From: Clostridiales bacterium
GTDB lineage: Bacteria > Bacillota > Clostridia > Christensenellales > Aristaeellaceae
Reading direction: 5' to 3'
Assembly (NCBI GenBank): GCA_004555535.1
Contig: SFHU01000072.1
Location: 1 to 14,510 of the forward strand
Length of the DNA stretch: 14,510 nt
Below the pieces are notes generated by a model. The model saw nothing but the letters and a program-made list of their open reading frames with translations. It was not told the DNA's origin and did not search any database. The position numbers and the translations under genes are program-made. This document shows positions 7,503 through 13,462 of the stretch, in pieces. Position 1 is the stretch's first letter; each line of letters begins with the position of its first letter.

Positions 7503-9554
7503 ATGAAGAAAGCGATTCTGGCGCTGCTCGTGCTCGCGCTGGCGCTGCCGGCCCTGGGCGGGGCCGAGGCGGCCTATACGCCGGGCACCTACGCGGCGGA
7601 GGCGCAGGGCATGCTCAGCGCCGTCAAGGTGACGGTGACGGTCAGCGAGAGCGCGATCACCGGCGTGGAGATCGATGCCTCCGGCGAGACCGCCGGCCTG
7701 GGGACCGAGGTCGCGCAGCCGATCAGCGAGGCCGTCCTCGCAGCGCAGAGCGCGCAGGTGGACGGCGTCTCCGGCGCGACGGTCTCCTCGGACGCGGCGA
7801 AGACCGCGATTCAGAAGTGCCTCGATGAGGCGATGGGCGTGGAGGCGGCCGCCGCAGGCGGCTACACCGCGGGCACCTATACCGCCTCGGCCCGGGGCAA
7901 CAACGGCGATGTGACCGTCGAGGTCACGTTTGACGAGACGAGCATCGTCGAGGTCAAGGTCACCGACCACAAGGAAACCTACGGCCTGGGCTACGGCGTG
8001 AGTACCGCGCCGATCGAGACGCTGCCGGACGCGATCGTCAGCAGCCAGTCGCTGGCGGTGGACGCCGTGGCTGGCGCGACCGTCACCAGCGCGGCGATCA
8101 AGCAGGCGGTTGCGGCCTGCGTGACCGAGGCGGGCGGCGACGCGGAGGCCCTCAAGGCGGTCCCCGTGGAGAAGCCCGAGGCGGCGGATGAGACCTATGA
8201 CGTCGATGTGGTCGTCGTCGGCGCTGGCGCGGCGGGCCTTTCCGCGGCGCAGACGGCGCTGGAGGCCGGCGCGAACGTCCTGCTGATCGAGAAGGCGGGC
8301 GTGACGGGCGGCTCCACCGCGCGCAGCGGCGGCAAGATCCTCGGCGCGGGCACGCCCTTGCAGGAGGCGCAGGGCTTCACCGACACGCCCGAGATGATGT
8401 ACGACTACCTCAAGAGCTTTGACCGCGACGGCATCATGGACGAGGCGCTCGTGCGCACGTTCTGCGAGGCCTCGGCGGAGAACATCCAGTGGCTGGTCGA
8501 CCGCGGCGTGCAGATGCAGGACGTGGAGCCGATCCACAGCTCGCTGACGCCGTGGCGCGTGCACAACGTGCAGGGCGGCGGTGGCCAGACCAGCGGCCAC
8601 GGCGGCCAGTTCACCGTGCCGCTGACCAACCTGTATGAGCAGGGCGGCGGCAAGGTCATCTTCAACTGCCGCGCCAACGAGCTGATCACCGACGAGAGCG
8701 GAGCTGTCGTGGGTGTCAAGGCCGAGAAGGCCGACGGCAGCGCCGTGACCGTGAACGCGAAGGCGGTCATCCTGGCGACGGGCGGCTACGCGCACAACGA
8801 GGAGATGCTCGCCAAGTACAACGACTTCCTGCCGACGAACATCTACTCCGGCGTGCCGATGGGCAATGTCGGCGATGGCCTCACGATGGCTGTGGCCGTG
8901 GGCGCGAAGAACTTCGACGCGCCGGGCCTGCAGCTGGTCTACGTGAGCTATGATTGCTACTGCGGCATCAACGAGGAATCCGGCCTGATCGTCTCCGAGG
9001 ACGGCGAGCGCGTCGTGAACGAGTGGTCGTATCAGTCCCACGTGGCGCAGGCGCTCGCGGACGCGGACAGCACCTGGGGCTTCTACATCACGGCCGTCAA
9101 GGACGGCGTCTGCGTGGAGCCGTATCCGATGCTCCAGTGGGGCGTGACGCTGGAGAAGGTGCCGCATGCGGCGACCATCGAGGAGCTGGCGGCGCTCATC
9201 GGCGTCGACGCCGGGGCGCTCAGCGCGACGGTCGCGCGCTACAACGAGCTCTGCGCCAAGGGCGAGGACGAGGACTTCGGCAAGCCCGCGGAGTACATGA
9301 TCCCCGTGGAGGGCGACATGCTCTACGCCTTCCGCATGACGCCGGGCAGCTCCGTGACCTTCGGCGGTCTGCAGATCGACACGGATGCGCATGTGCTTGA
9401 CGTGAACGACGCGCCGATCCCGGGCCTCTACGCGGCGGGCGAGGTTGCCTTCACCGGCCTGTTTGACGCGGAATACCCGTGCTGCGGCATGGCGATCGGC
9501 TCCGCGGTCTACTATGGCCGCGTGGCGGCCGCGAATGCGGTGGCCGGCAAGTAA
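7503..9554 (+). CDS. Secreted FAD-dependent reductase with two FMN-binding domains, atypical active site
   Basis: This 683-residue protein has a signal peptide (MKK, hydrophobic core to about 20, probable cleavage after AEA near 21-24). Two FMN_bind domains follow (about 25-105 and 120-215), then a FAD_binding_2 fumarate-reductase-like domain (from about 233). Covalent flavinylation motifs are visible twice: D87-GVSGATVS95 and D187-AVAGATVT195, the last residue being the expected FMN attachment site. The FAD fingerprint GAGAAG is at 240-245, and the C-terminal GLYAAGEV segment is present. The canonical fumarate reductase residues are absent: Val479 replaces the first His, Tyr-Gln-Ser-His (510-513) replaces the ERD Arg, Ser-Val (617-618) replaces HH, and FDAEYPCCG (654-662) replaces GNRLGG. 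The substrate is therefore probably not fumarate. The start is ATG after AAGGAGG; an in-frame upstream ATG at 7431 overlaps the promoter. It is likely exported and fed electrons through its covalent FMN. Confidence 0.9.
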   Translation: MKKAILALLVLALALPALGGAEAAYTPGTYAAEAQGMLSAVKVTVTVSESAITGVEIDASGETAGLGTEVAQPISEAVLAAQSAQVDGVSGATVSSDAAKTAIQKCLDEAMGVEAAAAGGYTAGTYTASARGNNGDVTVEVTFDETSIVEVKVTDHKETYGLGYGVSTAPIETLPDAIVSSQSLAVDAVAGATVTSAAIKQAVAACVTEAGGDAEALKAVPVEKPEAADETYDVDVVVVGAGAAGLSAAQTALEAGANVLLIEKAGVTGGSTARSGGKILGAGTPLQEAQGFTDTPEMMYDYLKSFDRDGIMDEALVRTFCEASAENIQWLVDRGVQMQDVEPIHSSLTPWRVHNVQGGGGQTSGHGGQFTVPLTNLYEQGGGKVIFNCRANELITDESGAVVGVKAEKADGSAVTVNAKAVILATGGYAHNEEMLAKYNDFLPTNIYSGVPMGNVGDGLTMAVAVGAKNFDAPGLQLVYVSYDCYCGINEESGLIVSEDGERVVNEWSYQSHVAQALADADSTWGFYITAVKDGVCVEPYPMLQWGVTLEKVPHAATIEELAALIGVDAGALSATVARYNELCAKGEDEDFGKPAEYMIPVEGDMLYAFRMTPGSSVTFGGLQIDTDAHVLDVNDAPIPGLYAAGEVAFTGLFDAEYPCCGMAIGSAVYYGRVAAANAVAGK

Positions 9555-9563
9555 TATTCTCCT

Positions 9564-9595
9564 GCGTCCGGCGCTCAGGCGCCGGACGCGCTTTT
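9564..9595 (+). terminator. Hairpin terminator after the first flavoreductase gene
   Basis: The 11-bp perfect arms GCGTCCGGCGC (9564-9574) and its complement (9579-9589) have a TCAG loop, followed by GC and only four T. The stem is strong and the T tract short, so termination is likely though perhaps partial. Confidence 0.75.
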
Positions 9596-9629
9596 GACGC
9601 TGAATCCACGCCCAAATTGCTTTCATAAG

Positions 9630-9800
9630 CGCGAAGCGAAGAAGGGAGTCTGAGGGATGAAATCCCTCAGGCAGGGTTTGGGGCGGCAGCCCCGACGTTC
9701 CCATCGCGAAGCGATCCAGAATGCAGTCTCAGAGCAGGCTGCGAAGCAGCCTACGATTGAGACGGGTTTCTTTCGCAAAGAAGGAATCAGACAAAACCCG
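9630..9800. repeat. Dense array of short hairpins, several with GAA triloops
   Basis: This untranslated-looking stretch is packed with perfect inverted repeats. They are a 3-bp CGC/GCG stem with GAA loop (9630-9638), a 9-bp stem with GAA loop (9650-9658 with 9662-9670), a 5-bp GGGGC/GCCCC stem (9680-9693), and ATCGC-GAA-GCGAT (9703-9715). Next is a 7-bp AGGCTGC-GAA-GCAGCCT (9736-9752) nested inside GTCTCA/TGAGAC (9726-9731 with 9758-9763). Last is a 6-bp stem (9768-9773 with 9777-9782) nested inside CGGGTTT/AAACCCG (9763-9769 with 9794-9800). It could be an intergenic repeat element of the REP/MITE kind, a structured RNA, or the 5' leader of the CBM9-like gene. No clear promoter was found in it. 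Confidence 0.6.
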
Positions 9801-9834
9801 GCCCGAGTACCGGAAAGAACGGAGGAAAAAGACG

Positions 9835-10428
9835 ATGGCTTCGTATACGATCATCCGGCAGAACGCGCCCGACTGGGCGGCCGTGCCCGCCGTGACGCTT
9901 TGCCATCAGCCCTGGCTGACGCCCTGCGCGGTCGCGGCGAGGGCGCAGGCCTGCCACGACGGGGAGCGGCTGCATGTGCGCATGGAGGCGGAGGAGTCGC
10001 CCGTGCGCGCGACGCTGACGGGGCTGCTTGATCAGGTCTGCAACGACAGCTGCCTGGAGTTCTTCTTCGCGCCGGACCCGGCAGACGCGCGGTATTTCAA
10101 CTTCGAATGGAATCCGTTGGGGACGCTGTATCTGGGCTTCGGCGCGGGCCGGCCCACGCGCGTGCGGCAGATTGTGCGGGACGCGCAGGCGCTGTTTGCC
10201 CCGAAGCCGTTTGAAACGGAGCGGGGCTGGGGCATCGAGTTTTCGATCCCGGCGTCGTTCGTGCGGCTGTATGTCCCGGGCTTTGCGCTGACCGGAGAGG
10301 CGGCGGGCAACTTCTATAAATGTGGCGATCAGACGCAGACCCCGCATTATCTCGCCTGGTCGCCGCTTGGCAGCAGCGTGCCGGATTATCACCGCCGGGA
10401 GGACTTCGGTACGCTGATCTTCGGCTGA
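9835..10428 (+). CDS. CBM9-like (carbohydrate-binding family 9-type) cytoplasmic protein
   Basis: A 197-residue protein without signal peptide or membrane segment. The pattern fits the CBM9_2-type beta-sandwich family. An early W-x-x-V-P-x-x-T-L segment (14-22) is followed by LHVRMEAEESPVRAT, with DSCLEFFFAPDPADARYFNFEWNPLG (about 72-97) as the most diagnostic part, and WGIEFSIPASFV near 140. In characterised CBM9 modules such sandwiches bind sugar ends, but free-standing cytoplasmic versions have no defined role. The start is ATG nine bases after GGAGG (9821-9825); an open frame runs further upstream through the hairpin array but lacks a better start. It lies between the two flavoreductases and 127 bases upstream of the MerR gene on the same strand. 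The two may be co-transcribed, as no terminator is clear between them. Confidence 0.8.
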   Translation: MASYTIIRQNAPDWAAVPAVTLCHQPWLTPCAVAARAQACHDGERLHVRMEAEESPVRATLTGLLDQVCNDSCLEFFFAPDPADARYFNFEWNPLGTLYLGFGAGRPTRVRQIVRDAQALFAPKPFETERGWGIEFSIPASFVRLYVPGFALTGEAAGNFYKCGDQTQTPHYLAWSPLGSSVPDYHRREDFGTLIFG

Positions 10429-10555
10429 CGCGAAAACGGCGGGCGCCTTTGCGCAGGACGATAGCGCGCCGTGGACGCGCATGCCCCGATGGCCGCTCAG
10501 GGGGACAGGGCTTCGCCGACTGCTCTATTCCCATTCCAATGCTTCGGAGGACACC

Positions 10556-11362
10556 ATGAGCAAATACAACATCAGCAAAACCTCCCGGTTTCTGGGCATC
10601 TCCAGCGAGCTGCTGCGCCATTACGAGCGCCTGGGGCTGATCGAGCCGGAGCGCAGCGAAAACGGCTACCGGTTCTTTGACTACCGGCAGATCGACAAGC
10701 TGCAGGGCATCCGGCGCTTTCGCAACATGGGCTTCTCCCTGGCGGAAATCGACCGGCTGATTGACACCGCGGAATATGACGAGGTCGGCACGCTGCTGCA
10801 GCAGGCCCTGGAGCGCAGCCGCAACGAAATCCGCTGGCTGACCGAGCTGGAGCGCGCCAACCGCATGCTGACGGAGGAGTGGACGCGTCTGCCCGATCAT
10901 CTCGGGCGCCTGGAGGAGGTGCTGTCCCCGGAGATCGTGCGCGTGGATACCCGGTACAACAGCCAGATGAACGAGGCCATCGTCTCCGACGAGTTGATGG
11001 CCTGGCTGGAGCGCACGCCTGTGGTGTTCATCTCCCCCGCCTTCCCGCGCGAGGGAATTCTGGCGGGCTCGGAGGATATTCGCTTCGGCTACGGCGTCGA
11101 GATCGATGCGCGCAGACAGCTGCAGATTCCTCCGGTTGAAGGAGAACGCCACATTCCTGCGCAGCGCTGTATCACCACGGTCGTCTTCTCCAGAGGGCAG
11201 GAGCACATCAGCTGCCGCCATCTGCGCGGCGCTGCGGCATACTGCGAGGAGCACGGCCTGACCATTTCCGGCGACGCGTGGGGCATGACGATCGGCAACT
11301 GCCGCGACCATGGCGAAACCTGCCGGTATCACCGCGTCTTTGTGCCCGTTGAGCCGGCGTGA
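10556..11362 (+). CDS. MerR-family transcriptional regulator with GyrI-like effector-binding domain
   Basis: The 268-residue protein has an N-terminal MerR winged helix (4-70): ISKTSRFLGISSELLRHYER, then LGLIEPERSENGYRFFDYRQID, and FRNMGFSLAEI. A dimerisation helix follows (about 75-115). A C-terminal domain of about 145 residues resembles the GyrI-like/BmrR-type ligand pocket, which binds small organic molecules. It has no N-terminal metal-site cysteine pattern, though Cys249 and Cys256 sit near the C-terminus. MerR proteins activate promoters with overlong (19-20 bp) spacers by untwisting them. Exactly such a promoter lies 42 bases after this gene, in front of the second flavoreductase, so that gene is the obvious target. 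The start is ATG six bases after GGAGG (10546-10550). Confidence 0.92.
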   Translation: MSKYNISKTSRFLGISSELLRHYERLGLIEPERSENGYRFFDYRQIDKLQGIRRFRNMGFSLAEIDRLIDTAEYDEVGTLLQQALERSRNEIRWLTELERANRMLTEEWTRLPDHLGRLEEVLSPEIVRVDTRYNSQMNEAIVSDELMAWLERTPVVFISPAFPREGILAGSEDIRFGYGVEIDARRQLQIPPVEGERHIPAQRCITTVVFSRGQEHISCRHLRGAAAYCEEHGLTISGDAWGMTIGNCRDHGETCRYHRVFVPVEPA

Positions 11363-11370
11363 TGCCGGCT
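11352..11370 (+). terminator. Hairpin over the MerR stop codon, possible weak terminator
   Basis: AGCCGGC (11352-11358) and GCCGGCT (11364-11370) form a perfect 7-bp stem with a GTGAT loop. The TGA stop codon lies across the loop. The downstream sequence is only moderately T-rich (TAACATTTCTTCTGTTT), so it is a weak terminator at best. Confidence 0.4.
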
Positions 11371-11403
11371 TAACATTTCTTCTGTTTGTGAAGTATCAAA
11401 CTA

Positions 11404-11434
11404 TTGACTTTACAAGCCTTGTAGGGTGTATCCT
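11404..11434 (+). promoter_or_regulatory. MerR-type promoter/operator with 19-bp spacer ahead of the second flavoreductase
   Basis: TTGACT (11404-11409) and TATCCT (11429-11434) are separated by 19 bp, too long for efficient unaided sigma-A use. The spacer is centred on a dyad, TACAA-GCC-TTGTA (11411-11423), with further symmetry at AC (11407-11408) and GT (11426-11427). A dyad between the promoter elements of an elongated spacer is the hallmark of MerR-activated promoters. The MerR gene ends 42 bases upstream. Binding by that protein is inferred, not shown. Confidence 0.82.
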
Positions 11435-11478
11435 TGACCTACGTTGGGAGAAGTTCCCGAAGGAAAAGGAGGACACAC

Positions 11479-13383
11479 ATGAAAAAGCTGCTCACCCTGG
11501 CCCTCTGCGTGACGCTGTGCATGCTCTGCATGACGGCAGCCAGCGCGGACTACACCGCAGGCACCTACACCGGCGTCGCAGCCGGCAACAATGGCGACAT
11601 CGCCGTTGAGGTCACCTTCTCGGAGACCGAAATCACGGCCATCGAGATCACGTCCCATTCCGAGACGGCCGGCATCTCCGATCCGGCGATCGCCCGTATC
11701 CCCGAGGCGATCCTCTCCAGCCAGTCCCTTGGCGTTGACACCATCAGCGGCTGCACCATGACCAGCAAGGGCATCATCGAGGCCGTTGCCGCCGCCGCCG
11801 CGCAGGCGGGCGCGGACGTGGATGCGCTGCGCGCTGTCGAGGTGGCCAAAGCCGAGGCCGGCGAGACCGTGGAAAAGACGGTTGACGTCGTCGTCGTGGG
11901 CGCGGGCGGCGCCGGCATGGCGGCTGCTGCTGCGGCGGCGGAGAACGGCGCGACCGTGCTCGTGCTGGAGAAGACGGCGGCTGCCGGCGGCAACACGCTC
12001 GCCTCCGGCCTGGCGATGAACGCCGCCGATCCGGAGATGCTCGGCACGATGGACACGCTCAACGGCCAGGTCAACACCCTCGAGGCCGTGCTCGCCTATG
12101 ACGAGGCGGACTTCGGCGCCTTTGCCGACACCCTGACCACGCTCAAGCAGCAGGTCACGGACTACCTCGCCGGCGACACCAGCAAGGCCTTTGACTCCGT
12201 CGAGTGGCACATCATCCAGACCTACCTGGGCGGCAAGCGCACGGACGTCAACGGCAACCTGATCGAGGGCAGCTATGACCTGATCAGCACCATGTGCCAA
12301 AACAGCCTGGATACCTATCACTGGCTGGGCGAAACCGTCGGCATCGCCCTGAGCGACACCGTCACCTCCCCGGTCGGCTCCCTGTGGCTGCGCGGTCACA
12401 ACTTCGAGACCAAGCAGGGCGTCTTCACCAGCTCCATCGACTATGTCACCGCGCACGGCGGCGAGTTCCTGTATGAGACCCGCGCCGAGCACCTGATCAT
12501 GGACGGCGGCAGCGTCCGCGGCGTCACCGCGACGATGACCGACGGCACCGAGGTGGTCGTCCATGCCGACGCCGTCATCCTGACGACCGGCGGCTTCGGC
12601 GCGAACGAGGAGATGGTCCGCGAGTACAACACCTATTGGCCGGCGATTCCGGAGGGCATCAAGACGACCTGTGTCGCCAGCGCCACCGGCGACGGCATCT
12701 CCCTGGCGCTCGAGGCGGGCGCCGCGCTCGTGGACATGGGCCTGACCCAGCTGATGCCGACCGCCAGCGCGATCACCGGCCAGCTCGCCGACGGCCTGCT
12801 CGTCCCCTCCCAGTACTACATGTTCGTCAACCAGGAGGGCAACCGCTTCGTCAACGAGTATGCCGAGCGCGATACGCTGGCCTTCGCCGCGCTCAGCCAG
12901 ACCGGCGGCATCTTCTACCACATCGCCGATCAGGACATGATTCCCACCCTCCAGAACAAGGCAACGCAGGAGGATGTCGACGCCATGGTTGAAAAGGGCA
13001 TCATGTACAAGGCGGACACCCTCGAGGAGCTTGCGGCGCTTATCGGCTGCCCGGCCGAGAACCTGACTGCGTCTGTCGAGGCGTACAACGCCTATGTGGA
13101 CGCGGGCGTTGACGCGGACTTCGGCAAGGGCGTCTTCGGCACGAAGATCCAGACCGCGCCGTACTATGCTGTGATCGAGAAGCCGTCCGTGCATCACACG
13201 ATGGGCGGCGTCAGGATCAACACGAACGCGGAAGCGATCAGCGAGACCGGCGACGTGATCCCGGGCCTGTATGCTGCGGGCGAGGTCACCGGCGGCATCC
13301 ATGCGGGCAACCGTCTCGGCGGCAACGCCATCGCGGATTGCATGGTCTATGGCCGCATCGCGGGCACGAACGCCGCGAAATAA
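11479..13383 (+). CDS. Secreted FMN/FAD-dependent reductase of the fumarate/urocanate reductase family
   Basis: A 634-residue exported flavoprotein: signal peptide (about 1-23, probable cleavage after ASA), one FMN_bind domain (about 24-110), and a FAD_binding_2 domain (from about 135). The flavinylation motif is D87-TISGCTMT95, with Cys where Ala is usual. The FAD fingerprint GAGGAG is at 141-146. Canonical catalytic residues are retained as Arg464 in ERD (proton-donor position), His573 in HHTMGG, and Arg612 in GGIHAGNRLGGNA. At the position of the first substrate-binding His, QLMPTAS carries Met426. This suggests an unsaturated carboxylate or similar acceptor other than fumarate. The start is ATG six bases after AGGAGG (11467-11472); a possible TTG start at 11434 overlaps the -10 box and is rejected. 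Expression is probably induced by the upstream MerR protein. No ApbE flavin transferase or membrane electron donor lies in this window. Confidence 0.93.
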   Translation: MKKLLTLALCVTLCMLCMTAASADYTAGTYTGVAAGNNGDIAVEVTFSETEITAIEITSHSETAGISDPAIARIPEAILSSQSLGVDTISGCTMTSKGIIEAVAAAAAQAGADVDALRAVEVAKAEAGETVEKTVDVVVVGAGGAGMAAAAAAAENGATVLVLEKTAAAGGNTLASGLAMNAADPEMLGTMDTLNGQVNTLEAVLAYDEADFGAFADTLTTLKQQVTDYLAGDTSKAFDSVEWHIIQTYLGGKRTDVNGNLIEGSYDLISTMCQNSLDTYHWLGETVGIALSDTVTSPVGSLWLRGHNFETKQGVFTSSIDYVTAHGGEFLYETRAEHLIMDGGSVRGVTATMTDGTEVVVHADAVILTTGGFGANEEMVREYNTYWPAIPEGIKTTCVASATGDGISLALEAGAALVDMGLTQLMPTASAITGQLADGLLVPSQYYMFVNQEGNRFVNEYAERDTLAFAALSQTGGIFYHIADQDMIPTLQNKATQEDVDAMVEKGIMYKADTLEELAALIGCPAENLTASVEAYNAYVDAGVDADFGKGVFGTKIQTAPYYAVIEKPSVHHTMGGVRINTNAEAISETGDVIPGLYAAGEVTGGIHAGNRLGGNAIADCMVYGRIAGTNAAK

Positions 13384-13395
13384 TCCGTCTTTTCC

Positions 13396-13442
13396 AAAAA
13401 AACGAACAGCCCCCGCGGCGAAAGAAGCAGCGGGGGCTGTTC
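13396..13442 (-). terminator. Terminator of the ArsR-type gene, between convergent genes
   Basis: The perfect 13-bp arms GAACAGCCCCCGC (13404-13416) and its complement (13430-13442) are followed, on the minus strand, by G and then seven T (complement of 13396-13402). It serves the minus-strand gene ending at 13463. On the plus strand the hairpin lacks a T tract, though it may still slow the converging flavoreductase transcript. Confidence 0.88.
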
Positions 13443-13462
13443 ACTTGTTAAAGGCGCAAGGG

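Noticed and set aside
7455..9704. A 749-codon open frame antisense to the first flavoreductase gene
   Set aside because: High GC content creates long stop-free antisense frames. The translation is rich in Arg, His, Leu, Ala and Val with no recognisable domain, and the sense strand encodes a clear flavoprotein. The same reasoning removes the antisense frames at 80-1921, 2261-4288, 5465-7474 and 11410-13302.
9630..9800. CRISPR array
   Set aside because: The hairpins differ in sequence and spacing; there are no identical repeats with uniform spacers and no cas genes in the window.
9657..10031. Small open frame starting in the hairpin array with an AAGGGAG site upstream
   Set aside because: It runs out of frame far into the CBM9-like gene, and its translation (MKSLRQGLGRQPRRS...) is low-complexity and follows the inverted repeats. 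The structured-repeat explanation fits better.
10481..10555. Upstream in-frame start for the MerR gene
   Set aside because: The extra 25 residues precede the standard MerR N-terminus, and GGAGG six bases before 10556 supports the shorter form.
10429..10555. Promoter or MerR operator between the CBM9-like gene and the MerR gene
   Set aside because: I looked for -35/-10 pairs with 17-20 bp spacing and a central dyad and saw none convincing; only short GC-rich inverted repeats are present.
11434..11478. TTG start for the second flavoreductase
   Set aside because: It overlaps the predicted -10 box and would add a charged stretch before the signal peptide; AGGAGG supports 11479.
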